Assembly: GCF_900566085.1 (NCBI RefSeq)
Contig: NZ_UPHT01000008.1
Span: 1-64,000, forward strand
DNA: 64,000 nucleotides
Direction of reading: 5' to 3'
From: Mycobacterium attenuatum
Lineage (GTDB): Bacteria > Actinomycetota > Actinomycetes > Mycobacteriales > Mycobacteriaceae
Under the pieces are notes generated by a model. The model made no database searches. It had not been told where the DNA came from and saw nothing but the letters and a program-made list of their open reading frames with translations. Position numbers and translations under genes: made by a program. Position 1 is the stretch's first letter; every line of letters begins with the position of its first letter. Shown one piece after another: positions 39,037 to 47,737 of this stretch.

Positions 39037-40098
39037 ATGACGGGGCAGGGGTATCAGCTTTTCGTCGACGAACTGACGCGCCTCGCTGGCCGCACCGGTG
39101 ACCAGCGGGTTCAGCCGATCGCCGCGCGCGTCGCGAAACCGCTTCGGGTGGCGGTCGGCGGGCGCCCAGGGGCGGGTTGCCGGACGGTGGCGCACGCGCT
39201 GGCCGGCGCGGGGTTGTCGGTGGCCCGCTCCGCGTTGGCTGCGGGAGCCGACGTGCAGGTGTACGTCCTGGCCGAGGCGCCCAAACCCGAGGACCGCGAG
39301 GCTGTCGCCGCCGTCCATGACGCGCGGCAGCCGCTGGTGGTGGTGCTGAACAAGGCGGATCTGAGTGGCTTCCACGGCGCCGGACCGATGGCCGCGGCCC
39401 AGGCCCGTTGCGCGCGTCTTTCCGCGGTGCTCGGTCTTCCCGTCGTCCCGATGATCGGATTGCTTGCTGCCGCGGCACTGCACGGTCTCGACGAGGCGTA
39501 CTGGCCGGCGCTGCGGGCGCTGGCTGCTAACGATGGCGGTTTGGCCTGCCTCGACGGATCCTTCGACGGCTTCCTGTCCGCCGAGCTCGCCGTGCCGGCC
39601 CCGATGCGGATGCGACTGCTGGAGGCCCTCGACCTGTTCGGCATCGCGGTTGCCGTCGCGGCGGTGCGGCGGGGCGCGCCGCCGGCGCGGGTGCGGGACC
39701 TGCTACGCCGGGCTAGCGGTGTCGACGCCGTCGCCGATCGGGTGGTGGCCGCCGGGGGCCGCACGCGCTATCGGCGCATCTTGGAGGCCGTCACGACACT
39801 CGAGGCGATGGCCGTGACCGACCCGCGAATAGCGCGGTGTTTGTCGGGCGACGACATGGTGCTGGCCCGGATGAGCGCCGCCCTGGATGCGGTGTCCGGG
39901 CCGCATGTCCAGCCTGCGGACCCGCAGGACCAGGTGTCCGCGCAGCTACGACGGGCGGTGCGATGGCAGCGTCACCGCCGTTCCCGCGGTGGTCGGGCCG
40001 GCGGCGTGGACGCCGCGTGCGCTGCCGACATCATCAGAGGATCGCTTCGGCTCTGGTCGCGGGCGGGCGGGGTCGCCGAGTCGGGGGAGCACCGATGA
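39037..40098 (+). CDS. GTPase-like protein (Rv0209-like)
   Basis: Protein of 353 residues. The N-terminal half has a P-loop-like GRPGAGCRT (near residue 48) and an NKAD G4 motif in VVVLNKADLSG (near 108), so it is a probable GTP-binding protein with a divergent G1. The C-terminal half is helical, Arg/Ala-rich and without membrane segments. ATG 39037 (MTGQGYQLFVDEL) is used; GTG 39019 in frame is an alternative. It overlaps the next gene by ATGA. Paired adjacent GTPase-like proteins resemble dynamin-type pairs in actinobacteria, but this is inference. M. tuberculosis has the same pair (Rv0209-Rv0210) of unknown function. Confidence 0.75.
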   Translation: MTGQGYQLFVDELTRLAGRTGDQRVQPIAARVAKPLRVAVGGRPGAGCRTVAHALAGAGLSVARSALAAGADVQVYVLAEAPKPEDREAVAAVHDARQPLVVVLNKADLSGFHGAGPMAAAQARCARLSAVLGLPVVPMIGLLAAAALHGLDEAYWPALRALAANDGGLACLDGSFDGFLSAELAVPAPMRMRLLEALDLFGIAVAVAAVRRGAPPARVRDLLRRASGVDAVADRVVAAGGRTRYRRILEAVTTLEAMAVTDPRIARCLSGDDMVLARMSAALDAVSGPHVQPADPQDQVSAQLRRAVRWQRHRRSRGGRAGGVDAACAADIIRGSLRLWSRAGGVAESGEHR

Positions 40099-41666
40099 TC
40101 GGCGCGGCCCGCGACGACCCGGCGGCCCGGGTTGACGCGCTGGTGGCGGCGATCGGTCCCAAGGCGGATCCGCCGGTGATCCATCGCCGCGACGTGGTCC
40201 TGGTGACCGGCCCCTGGCTGGCCGGTGTCAGCAGTGTGGTGGCCGCGTTGCGGCAACGGGTGCCGCAACAGGAGTTCGTCGAGTCGCCGCAGCTGGCCCC
40301 CGGCGACGCGCCGACTGCGGTGGTATTCGCGGTCTCCGCCGCCGCCCCGTTGACCGCATCCGACTGCCTGCTACTGGATGCCGCGGCCGAGCACACCGAC
40401 GTGGTGCTCGCGGTGGCGTCCAAGATCGATGTCCACCGCAGCTGGCGTGAAGTGCTGGCCGCGAACCGGGCGAGGCTGGCGGCACATGCGGCGCGCTACG
40501 CCGCGGTGCCCTGGGTGGGCGCGACCGCCGCTCCGGAGCTGGGGCCACCGCATACGGACGACTTGGTCACCACGCTGCACAGCCAGCTCGCTGATCCCGA
40601 CATCTCCCGGCGCAACAGGTTGCGGGCATGGGAATCGCGGCTGCAGACGATCGCGCAGCGGTTGAGCCGTGACGCCGAGGGCGCTGGCCGGCGGGCGCGG
40701 GTGGACGCCCTGCGTGCAGAACGCAGCGCGGTGCTGCGGCAGCGGCGTCAGTCGAGAACTGAGCACGCCATTGCGCTGCGCGGTCAGATCCAGCAGGCCC
40801 GGGTCCAGTTGTCCTACCTGGCCCGCAACCGTTGTTCGGCGCTGCGCGGGGAGCTGCAGGAGGATGTCGCGGCGCTGCCGCGGCGCAAGATCGCCGAGTT
40901 TGAAATGGACACCCGCAGCCGGGTCGCCGGGGCGTTCGCCGAGGTGAGTGAGGCGGTTCAGCGCAGACTCGCCGACGTGGCGCACGCGCTGGACGTGCCC
41001 GTCGAGCGTGCACCCGTCGAGACGCCGCCCACGGTCGCCGGGCCGGCGCCACCGTTGAAGTCCCGGCGGCTGGAGACCCGGCTCATGGTGGTGCTGGGCG
41101 CCGGTTTCGGATTGGGCGCGGCACTGACGCTGAGCCGGTTGCTGGTCGGCTTGGCGCCCCGGCTCAACCCCGGGCTGAACCCCTGGCTCACCGGCGCTGG
41201 GATCGTCGCATGTGTGGTGCTCGGTTTGGCGTTGACGTGGTGGGTGGTCAACACTCGCGGCTTGCTGAGCGACCGCGCCGTGCTGGATCGCTGGACGGGT
41301 GATGTCGCATCGGAGCTGCGGTCCGCGCTGGATCAACTGGTCGCAGGTCAGGTCCTGGCCGCCGAGTCGCTGCTGAGCTCCGCGCTGAGCGCCCGCGACG
41401 AGGCCGTGAACGCGCGGGTGAGCCATCAGGTCAGCGTCATCGACAGGGAACTGCGTGAACATGCCGTCGCCGCGGCGCGAGCCGCCGCCCTGCGGGACCG
41501 GCAGATGCCCGCCATCCAGGCCGCGCTCGACGCGGTGCGTAGCGAACTGGGTGAACCGGGTATACCCACGGTTGGCGCCCGATCCGGCGGTATCGCCGAG
41601 CCGGCTACCAGCGGTCCGCGGTCGGCTGCCAACGGCAGCAACAGCAGCAAATGTGAAGGTTTTTGA
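40095..41666 (+). CDS. Membrane-anchored dynamin-like GTPase relative (Rv0210-like)
   Basis: Protein of 523 residues. A degenerate G domain occupies about 1-165 (VLVTGPWLAGVSSVVAAL in the P-loop position without Lys; VASKIDVHRSW in the NKxD position). A long helical, Arg-rich stretch follows (about 185-315), then two hydrophobic segments (about 335-358 and 372-392, VVLGAGFGLGAALTL and GIVACVVLGLALTWW) and a helical C-terminal region. This layout matches bacterial dynamin-like proteins, which remodel membranes in pairs. The missing P-loop Lys suggests it may not hydrolyse GTP and could depend on its coupled upstream partner. Assignment is structural inference only. Confidence 0.65.
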   Translation: MIGAARDDPAARVDALVAAIGPKADPPVIHRRDVVLVTGPWLAGVSSVVAALRQRVPQQEFVESPQLAPGDAPTAVVFAVSAAAPLTASDCLLLDAAAEHTDVVLAVASKIDVHRSWREVLAANRARLAAHAARYAAVPWVGATAAPELGPPHTDDLVTTLHSQLADPDISRRNRLRAWESRLQTIAQRLSRDAEGAGRRARVDALRAERSAVLRQRRQSRTEHAIALRGQIQQARVQLSYLARNRCSALRGELQEDVAALPRRKIAEFEMDTRSRVAGAFAEVSEAVQRRLADVAHALDVPVERAPVETPPTVAGPAPPLKSRRLETRLMVVLGAGFGLGAALTLSRLLVGLAPRLNPGLNPWLTGAGIVACVVLGLALTWWVVNTRGLLSDRAVLDRWTGDVASELRSALDQLVAGQVLAAESLLSSALSARDEAVNARVSHQVSVIDRELREHAVAAARAAALRDRQMPAIQAALDAVRSELGEPGIPTVGARSGGIAEPATSGPRSAANGSNSSKCEGF

Positions 41667-41865
41667 TCCTTCTGAATCGGTCTTGTGAGGAGGCTTATAC
41701 CCGCCCTGGCCTTCCGCGACAAGTGATGCGCGATAACCTGTATTAATACGCACACCGGGTCAACCATCGCGCTAGCGAACGCATAAACCGACCCCAGATA
41801 GATCTTGAAGCCGATATACGCCGACAACTAGCCGCAGATACGCAGCAGAATCTCAGGAGAGTTCG

Positions 41866-43689
41866 ATGACCTCAGCGACCATTCCCGGTTTGGACACCGC
41901 GCCGACTAATCATCAGGGCCTGCTGTCTTGGGTAGAGGAGGTCGCCGAGCTCACGCAGCCTGACCGGGTCGTGTTCACCGACGGCTCGGCCGAAGAGTTC
42001 CAGCGGCTCGCCGATCAGCTGGTCGAGGCGGGCACGTTCACCCGGCTCAACCCGGAGAAGCACCCGAACTCCTTCCTGGCGCTGTCCGACCCGTCGGATG
42101 TGGCGCGGGTGGAGTCGCGCACCTTCATCTGCTCCGAACGCGAGGCCGACGCCGGCCCCACCAACAACTGGATGGACCCCGACGAAATGCGGTCCCTCAT
42201 GAAAGACCTCTACCGCGGCTGCATGCGCGGGCGCACCATGTACGTGGTCCCGTTCTGCATGGGTCCGCTCGGGGCCGATGACCCCAAGCTCGGCGTGGAG
42301 ATCACCGACTCCGAGTACGTCGTCGTCTCGATGCGGACCATGACGCGCATGGGCAAGGCCGCCCTGGACAAGCTCGGCGACGATGGGTTCTTCGTCAAGG
42401 CGCTGCATTCCGTCGGCGCCCCGCTAGATGAGGGCCAAAAGGACGTGCCGTGGCCCTGCAATGACACCAAGTACATCACCCACTTCCCCGAAACCCGGGA
42501 GATCTGGAGCTACGGTTCGGGCTACGGCGGCAACGCGCTGCTCGGCAAGAAGTGCTACTCATTGCGCATCGCCTCGGCCATGGCCCGCGATGAGGGCTGG
42601 CTGGCCGAGCACATGCTGATCCTCAAGCTGATCTCACCGGAGAATAAGGCGTACTACTTCGCGGCGGCCTTCCCGTCGGCGTGCGGCAAGACCAACCTGG
42701 CGATGCTGCAGCCGACCATCCCCGGCTGGCGCGCCGAGACGCTCGGCGACGACATCGCCTGGATGCGGTTCGGCAAGGACGGGCGGCTGTACGCGGTCAA
42801 CCCGGAATTCGGCTTCTTCGGGGTGGCGCCCGGCACCAACTGGAAGTCCAACCCCAACGCCATGCGCACCATCGCCGCCGGCAACACGGTGTTCACCAAC
42901 GTGGCACTGACCGATGACGCCGAGGTCTGGTGGGAAGGCCTGGAGGGCGAGCCCGACCACCTGATCGACTGGAAGGGCAACGACTGGTACATCCGCGAAA
43001 CGGAAACCAAAGCAGCACATCCGAACTCCCGATACTGCACGCCGATGTCGCAGTGCCCCATCCTGGCGCCCGAGTGGGACGACCCGCAGGGCGTACCGAT
43101 TTCGGGAATCCTGTTCGGCGGTCGCCGCAAGACCACCGTTCCGCTGGTCACCGAGGCGCGCGACTGGCAGCATGGGGTGTTCATCGGTGCCACCCTGGGT
43201 AGCGAGCAGACCGCCGCGGCCGAGGGCAAGGTCGGCAACGTGCGTCGGGACCCGATGGCCATGCTGCCGTTCCTCGGTTACAACGTGGGGGACTACTTCC
43301 AGCACTGGATCAACCTGGGCAAGAACGCCGACGAGTCCAAGTTGCCGAAGGTGTTCTTCGTCAACTGGTTCCGCCGCGGCCACGACGGGCACTTCCTGTG
43401 GCCCGGCTTCGGTGAGAACAGTCGCGTGCTGAAGTGGATCGTCGACCGCATTGAGCACAAGGCCGGTGGCCGGAGCACACCGATCGGCACCGTGCCGGCC
43501 GTCGAGGACCTGGACCTGGACGGGTTGGACGTTGATCCGGCCGATGTGGCCGAGGCGCTCAAGGTCGACGACGAGGAGTGGCGCGCGGAACTGCCGCTCA
43601 TCGAGGAGTGGCTGGCGTTCGTCGGTGACAAACTGCCGACCGGCGTCAAAGACGAGTTCGACGCGCTCAAGGAGCGGCTGGCCCAGTAG
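41866..43689 (+). CDS. pckA: GTP-dependent phosphoenolpyruvate carboxykinase
   Basis: Enzyme of 607 residues that interconverts oxaloacetate and phosphoenolpyruvate with GTP/GDP, the first gluconeogenic step, essential for M. tuberculosis growth on fatty acids. The kinase loop [12 protein letters not shown] carries the reactive Cys273, and the second signature is [21 protein letters not shown] (in part). Length matches the GTP family (about 606). An AGGAGA lies 6 bases before ATG 41866. The 199-base region upstream is AT-richer than its surroundings and probably holds the promoter. A long hairpin terminator follows at 43695. Confidence 0.97.
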   Translation: MTSATIPGLDTAPTNHQGLLSWVEEVAELTQPDRVVFTDGSAEEFQRLADQLVEAGTFTRLNPEKHPNSFLALSDPSDVARVESRTFICSEREADAGPTNNWMDPDEMRSLMKDLYRGCMRGRTMYVVPFCMGPLGADDPKLGVEITDSEYVVVSMRTMTRMGKAALDKLGDDGFFVKALHSVGAPLDEGQKDVPWPCNDTKYITHFPETREIWSYGSGYGGNALLGKKCYSLRIASAMARDEGWLAEHMLILKLISPENKAYYFAAAFPSACGKTNLAMLQPTIPGWRAETLGDDIAWMRFGKDGRLYAVNPEFGFFGVAPGTNWKSNPNAMRTIAAGNTVFTNVALTDDAEVWWEGLEGEPDHLIDWKGNDWYIRETETKAAHPNSRYCTPMSQCPILAPEWDDPQGVPISGILFGGRRKTTVPLVTEARDWQHGVFIGATLGSEQTAAAEGKVGNVRRDPMAMLPFLGYNVGDYFQHWINLGKNADESKLPKVFFVNWFRRGHDGHFLWPGFGENSRVLKWIVDRIEHKAGGRSTPIGTVPAVEDLDLDGLDVDPADVAEALKVDDEEWRAELPLIEEWLAFVGDKLPTGVKDEFDALKERLAQ

Positions 43690-43694
43690 CGCGA

Positions 43695-43746
43695 GCAGCC
43701 GCAAAAGCCCCCGCACGCTCGGCGTGTCGGGGGCTTTTGCGGCTGC
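43695..43746. terminator. Long perfect hairpin terminator after pckA
   Basis: Nineteen-base arms (43695-43713 and 43728-43746, GCAGCCGCAAAAGCCCCCG and its exact complement) enclose a 14-base loop that can pair further (CACG/CGTG). It starts 5 bases after the pckA stop. It has no following T-run, as is common for mycobacterial terminators, and the AAAA/TTTT in the stem makes it bidirectional. Confidence 0.9.
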
Positions 43747-44076
43747 TGGGCAAACGAGCTATCGGAGCTGGAAGTACCGGTAGAGGGTCACCGGTGGGCA
43801 GTGCGGAGCCTAGATGCCGCCCGCGCATGCGGCCATCTGCTATTGGCGCAAGGACTTGCGTGGATCGGCATTCGGCGGCACCGCGCGTGCCCAGGAATTG
43901 GCGCCACGATGTGGCGGAGGGGCGACGCCGGCTTTGCCTGCGTACCGGCAAAGACAGCCGTGAGGGCCGGGCTCAAACGTTGATCGGCTGATGTGGCCTG
44001 ATATGCCCGGGGCGGGGAACCGCCGCTCGCCGAGGAGCGGCTGGCGCAGTAGCGCCGGCCAACCCTTGTGCCCCGG
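43747..44076. other. Intergenic region with a duplicated pckA-tail fragment
   Basis: Between the pckA terminator and the orphan gene I find only short open frames with no family features. In M. tuberculosis nadR/Rv0212c and Rv0213c occupy this point, and no trace of them is seen. The only recognisable element is a short copy of the pckA end at 44034. Confidence 0.5.
44034..44055 (+). repeat. Copy of the pckA 3' end
   Basis: GGAGCGGCTGGCGCAGTAGCGC repeats the pckA terminus at 43671-43692 with one mismatch in 22 bases, including the stop codon and the three bases after it. It is direct-oriented and 363 bases away, which fits a recombination or insertion event next to pckA. Confidence 0.7.
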
Positions 44077-44466
44077 TCAGCGCGCCGTGTCGCTGGTGGT
44101 CGCTTGGTGTTCCCGGCGACCCATTGATCGCAACTTCATGCCGATCCGGCCGCGGTAGTACGACCAGGGCTGACGGTGTTCGGGCTGGGTGCCCACCATT
44201 TGGTCGAGCAGATCGGTGGTATGCAGGGCCAGCAAGACGTGACGTTGGACACAGCCCAAGTCGCTGTATGCCCGGAACACGTCGTCGCGTCCGGGCCGGG
44301 GGACCGTCGCGACGGACAGTAATTCAAGCGCCTGCAGTAGTGCAGTGCGGACGTCCCCGCAGGCCCGGTGGATTTGACGCTCGGCATTAGGCGTGGTTCC
44401 CCGATGTGCCCGCGCGCTGCGGGTGCATTCTGCAGCCCCCGTTGCGCGGCCGGTGGACGCTGGCAT
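44077..44466 (-). CDS. Orphan 129-residue protein divergent from feo
   Basis: I do not recognise this protein. It is small, basic and mostly helical (RTALLQALELLSVATV; VFRAYSDLGCVQRHVLLALHTTDLLDQMVG), with three Cys and several His, no signal peptide and no membrane segment. The gene looks real: ATG 44466 has AAGGAG six bases upstream, and a near-consensus IdeR box at 44486-44504 sits in the shared promoter region with feoA. That predicts iron-repressed expression. It could be an accessory or regulatory factor for ferrous uptake (a FeoC-like role), but no sequence evidence supports a specific function. Confidence 0.6.
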   Translation of the reverse strand: MPASTGRATGAAECTRSARAHRGTTPNAERQIHRACGDVRTALLQALELLSVATVPRPGRDDVFRAYSDLGCVQRHVLLALHTTDLLDQMVGTQPEHRQPWSYYRGRIGMKLRSMGRREHQATTSDTAR

Positions 44467-44485
44467 CGACGCTCCTTGTAGCAGT

Positions 44486-44504
44486 TAAGGTTAGGCTATC
44501 ATAA
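44486..44504. promoter_or_regulatory. IdeR (iron) box between the orphan gene and feoA
   Basis: TAAGGTTAGGCTATCATAA matches the mycobacterial IdeR consensus TTAGGTTAGGCTAACCTAA at 16 of 19 positions, including the whole left half except one base. It lies 20 bases before the orphan gene's start and 136 bases before feoA, so IdeR-Fe(II) could repress both directions. Confidence 0.8.
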
Positions 44505-44639
44505 ATAGACACGGCATCGTATCGTACAAGCCAGCTCATGGATTTCCCTGCACCGGGGCTTACTGCAGTTGCCCGCGTGTGGCGGTGTCCACGTCCGTGG
44601 GGTATCACCAACGCGATGCCATTTTCTTGGAGGAACGAA

Positions 44640-44924
44640 GTGCCAGATACGACGCCGCATCCGCATCCTTTGCCAGGTTCTGCGATCGTGCTCACCGATC
44701 TGGGGCCGGGTGAGCGGGCGACCATTGTGGGCACCGCGGCGCGGGCACCTTCGGCGTTAGCGCGCCGGCTGCGACAGTTGGGATTTCGATCGGCGTCCGT
44801 GGTCGAAGTGATCCGCCGGGCGCCGCTGGGTGACCCGACTGTCTACCGAGTTCAGGACACCGAACTCTGCCTGCGCAGGCGTGACGCGCAGCTGATCGAA
44901 GTCGACCCGGGAAAACGCGCATGA
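44640..44924 (+). CDS. feoA: FeoA, SH3-like ferrous transport accessory protein
   Basis: Protein of 94 residues with the FeoA SH3-like fold (LTDLGPGERATIVG; LARRLRQLGFRSASVVEVI; VYRVQDTELCLRRRDAQLIEV). FeoA binds FeoB and is needed for ferrous iron import. GTG 44640 is chosen because TTGGAGGAA ends four bases upstream and the family begins shortly after; further upstream codons lack similarity. It overlaps feoB by ATGA. Expression is probably controlled by the IdeR box at 44486. It is not present at this locus in M. tuberculosis. Confidence 0.9.
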   Translation: MPDTTPHPHPLPGSAIVLTDLGPGERATIVGTAARAPSALARRLRQLGFRSASVVEVIRRAPLGDPTVYRVQDTELCLRRRDAQLIEVDPGKRA

Positions 44925-46834
44925 CGACCTGTCACGAGGAAAGCGGTGCCACGGTGGCGGTTTCCAGTGTGGCGCGCGTGGCTTTGGTCGGCAGTCCCAA
45001 CGCGGGCAAGACAACCGTGTTCAACCAGCTGACCGGGCTTCACGCCAAGACCGGGAACTATCCGGGTGTCACGGTCGGGCGCAGGATCGGCATCGCCAAG
45101 TCGGGCGACGTCGAGATCATGGTCGAGGATCTGCCCGGCACTTACAGTCTCGACCCGATCAGCCCCGACGAGCAGGTGGTGGCTGATGTGCTGGCCGGCG
45201 AGCCGGACGTTGCGGGCCGCCCCGATGCGATCGTCATGGTGGCCGATGCCACCACGCTGAAGCGCTCCATCGTCCTGGTGGCCCAGGTGCTGCGGCTTGA
45301 CCTGCCGTGTCTGCTGGCGTTGACGATGACCGACGAACTGACCGCCCGCGGTGGCGGCATCGCCGTCGACGCCTTGTCGACGGCGCTGGGCATCCCGGTC
45401 GTCGCGCTCATTGCGAACCGCGGCGCGGGTGTCGGCACGGTACGCGATGAGCTGGCATCCTTCGAAGGGTGGCAGCGTCCCCCGCTGCTGCCCCCGGTCG
45501 AGGATGACGCCGTCGACGCATGGGGTACCTCGGTGCTCAACGCGGCCGGTTATGTTGCTCCGCAACCTGATCGGCGCACGCGGGGGATCGACGCGGTGGT
45601 GCTTCACCCGCTGTGGGGCACCGCGGTCTTCTTTGCGGTCATGTTCTGTTTCTTCCAAATCGTTTTCACTGTCGCCGCGCCCGTGCAGGAACGGGTGGGC
45701 CGAGTGCTCGGCTGGCTCGGCGGGCTGGTCAGCGACCACATCGGCAACTATGTGGTGCGCGGTCTGCTCGGCCAGGGGCTCATCGGCGGGGTCGGAACGG
45801 TGCTGCAGTTCATCCCGCAGATCGTCTTGCTGTTCCTGTTGATTGCGCTGCTGGAAAACGTCGGCTATATGGCGCGGGCCGCGTTCTTGATGGACCGGGT
45901 GATGGCCGCGACGGGATTGGAAGGTCGCGCGTTCGTTGCGATGCTGTCGTCCTTCGCCTGCGCAATCCCGGGGATCATGGCCACGCGCACGCTGCCGTCA
46001 TCTCGTGACCGGATCGCCACCATCATTACGGCCCCGCTGATGACGTGCTCGGCCCGGCTTCCGGTGTTCACCTTGCTGGTAGGAATGCTCGTTTCGCCGC
46101 AGGCACACTGGTGGGGCCTGAGCGCTCAGGGTGTCGTGATGTTTCTGCTGTATCTGTGCGGCGGTACCTCGGCGCTCATCGCCGCCTCGGTGTTCAAGTC
46201 GACGATCCTGCGCAGCGATACTCTGCCGTTCACGATGGAGTTTCCCCCGTACCGCTTTCCGTCGCCCAGCAACCTGCTCAACGCGATGTGGGATTCGGCG
46301 AAGATGTTCTTGCGCAAGGCGGGAACCATCATCCTGGGCACGTCGGTGGTGCTGTGGGTGCTGCTCAACCTGCCGGCGCCTGCTACGGCGACCGCCCACA
46401 TGTCGCCGACGCAGGCCAGCGCGTATGTGATGGACCATAGTTACGCCGCCGACGTCGGGAAGGCGATGGGGCCGGTGTTCAAACCACTCGGTTTCGACTG
46501 GCACATCAATGTGGCACTGTTGGGTTCCTTTTCGGCGCGCGAAATGTTCGTGTCAGCCATCGGTCAGGTGGCGGCGGCGACCGACCCCGACAATCCGCAT
46601 GCAGCACTGGCCGCTCTCCCGGATGACGACGGCCATCAGTTGTTCAGCGCGCCGACCGTTATCGCGCTGCTGGCGTATTTCATCTTCGCGTTGCAATGCA
46701 TGTCGACCGTCGCGGTGATGCGCCGCGAAACCAACTCCTGGCGGTGGCCTGCGGTGGCGTTCACCTACATGTTCGGTCTGGCCTGGCTAGCGGCATTTGC
46801 AGCCAGATCGATCGCGATTGGGCTGGGCGCATGA
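44921..46834 (+). CDS. feoB: FeoB ferrous iron transporter
   Basis: Polytopic membrane protein of 637 residues with an N-terminal G domain. G1 is GSPNAGKTT near residue 23; G3 is DLPGTYSL near 70; the G4 position reads LTMTDE, with Thr where most FeoB have Asn. The membrane part contains both Gate motifs (RAAFLMDRVMAATGLEGRAF, in part, and ITAPLMTCSARLPVF with the pore Cys) and the C-terminal FSAREMFVS. This imports Fe(II) at the plasma membrane. The ATG overlaps the feoA stop and the TGA overlaps the NifU-like gene, giving a tight three-gene operon. Length is shorter than E. coli FeoB (773), as in actinobacterial forms. Confidence 0.95.
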   Translation: MTTCHEESGATVAVSSVARVALVGSPNAGKTTVFNQLTGLHAKTGNYPGVTVGRRIGIAKSGDVEIMVEDLPGTYSLDPISPDEQVVADVLAGEPDVAGRPDAIVMVADATTLKRSIVLVAQVLRLDLPCLLALTMTDELTARGGGIAVDALSTALGIPVVALIANRGAGVGTVRDELASFEGWQRPPLLPPVEDDAVDAWGTSVLNAAGYVAPQPDRRTRGIDAVVLHPLWGTAVFFAVMFCFFQIVFTVAAPVQERVGRVLGWLGGLVSDHIGNYVVRGLLGQGLIGGVGTVLQFIPQIVLLFLLIALLENVGYMARAAFLMDRVMAATGLEGRAFVAMLSSFACAIPGIMATRTLPSSRDRIATIITAPLMTCSARLPVFTLLVGMLVSPQAHWWGLSAQGVVMFLLYLCGGTSALIAASVFKSTILRSDTLPFTMEFPPYRFPSPSNLLNAMWDSAKMFLRKAGTIILGTSVVLWVLLNLPAPATATAHMSPTQASAYVMDHSYAADVGKAMGPVFKPLGFDWHINVALLGSFSAREMFVSAIGQVAAATDPDNPHAALAALPDDDGHQLFSAPTVIALLAYFIFALQCMSTVAVMRRETNSWRWPAVAFTYMFGLAWLAAFAARSIAIGLGA

Positions 46835-47400
46835 TCCCCCTGCACGCCACCGCCACCGGCAATCCGAAACAACTCCGATGGGTGGTCGCACCGGACCAGC
46901 TGCCATCCCTCGGCATGGTCCGGCGCGCACCGGGCAGGCTGGGCGCACTACTGGATAGTGGACTGATCGCCGAGATCGTCGTGTGCGCCACCGATATCGC
47001 GATTACCGTCGGCGCATCCCGTACCTGGCGCGAGCTGGGAGACGATATTCGCGCGGCGCTCACCGAGGCGCTGGCGGACCCGGCCGGTTGGCGGGTCGGC
47101 CAGTCAATGACCTCCGCGGCACGGGTGACGACGATCACCGAGGAACTGCTCGCCGGCCCGATCGGGGCACTTGCCAGTTCGCACGGCGGGTCGATCGAAC
47201 TGGTTTCCGTTGTCGGTCTCCACGTGACTGTGCGGATGTCAGGTGCCTGCCGCGGATGCCTCGCCGCGAGTTCCACCCTTCGCGACAAGCTGCAACGCGA
47301 ACTGCGGGAACGAGCGGGTATGGAGATCACCGTGAGCAGTGAAAACCCTTCAGCTGCGACAGTACTGAGCAAGAAGGTGCGCTGGCTAGTAGCCGGTTGA
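46831..47400 (+). CDS. NifU C-terminal-domain Fe-S scaffold-like protein
   Basis: Protein of 189 residues ending in a NifU-type domain (LASSHGGSIELVSVVGLHVTVRMSG, in part, then ACRGCLAASSTLRDKLQREL) whose CxxC binds a transferable Fe-S cluster. The first 100 residues resemble the Scaffold/NFU N-terminal fold (LLDSGLIAEIVVCATDIAITVG). ATG 46831 overlaps the feoB stop (ATGA). Placing an Fe-S carrier directly after FeoAB suggests incoming ferrous iron is handed to cluster assembly, or that it senses cluster status. This is inference from order; the CxxC is seen directly. Confidence 0.83.
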   Translation: MIPLHATATGNPKQLRWVVAPDQLPSLGMVRRAPGRLGALLDSGLIAEIVVCATDIAITVGASRTWRELGDDIRAALTEALADPAGWRVGQSMTSAARVTTITEELLAGPIGALASSHGGSIELVSVVGLHVTVRMSGACRGCLAASSTLRDKLQRELRERAGMEITVSSENPSAATVLSKKVRWLVAG

Positions 47401-47737
47401 GCGCTGGCGCACCCGGCCGCGACGGCGGTCGCATGTCGGTTTCGGCAGTTCGCGAGGTCACTGCGGGCGTTCAGCATGCCGTCCAGATCGCGGCCTGTTG
47501 GCCGCCGAGAACGTCGGCCTGCTGCGACATCACCCAGCGGCGGCGTGCTCACGTTGTATTCCGGTGACGCTGTAATAGCCTGCGTGGCAACACCATTCGG
47601 CTGACACGCGGCTGCGGACGGACTAGCGGAGCCGGTCGGTCGATGTTAGCGATCCCGGGCTTGCCGTGCTTGGGCGGCTGGCACCGGCGACCGCGCCCCA
47701 TTGCTCGAGCTACCGGTCTTGGACGTACAGTCGGCTC
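47401..47737. other. Intergenic region before fadD4
   Basis: No coding sequence with family features was found between the NifU-like gene and fadD4. The region should hold the feo operon terminator and the fadD4 promoter; I could not pick out a clear hairpin or -10 element. Confidence 0.45.

Noticed and set aside
40371..41753. 460-codon minus-strand frame over the Rv0210-like gene
   Set aside because: The plus strand has coupled starts (ATGA) and a coherent membrane/coiled-coil layout; the minus frame is low-complexity shadow.
43801..43983. 60-codon frame after the pckA terminator
   Set aside because: No ribosome site and Arg/Ala/Gly-rich composition typical of chance frames.
47401..47737. 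Possible small gene before fadD4
   Set aside because: Frames here are short or antisense extensions of fadD4 shadows, with no start signals.
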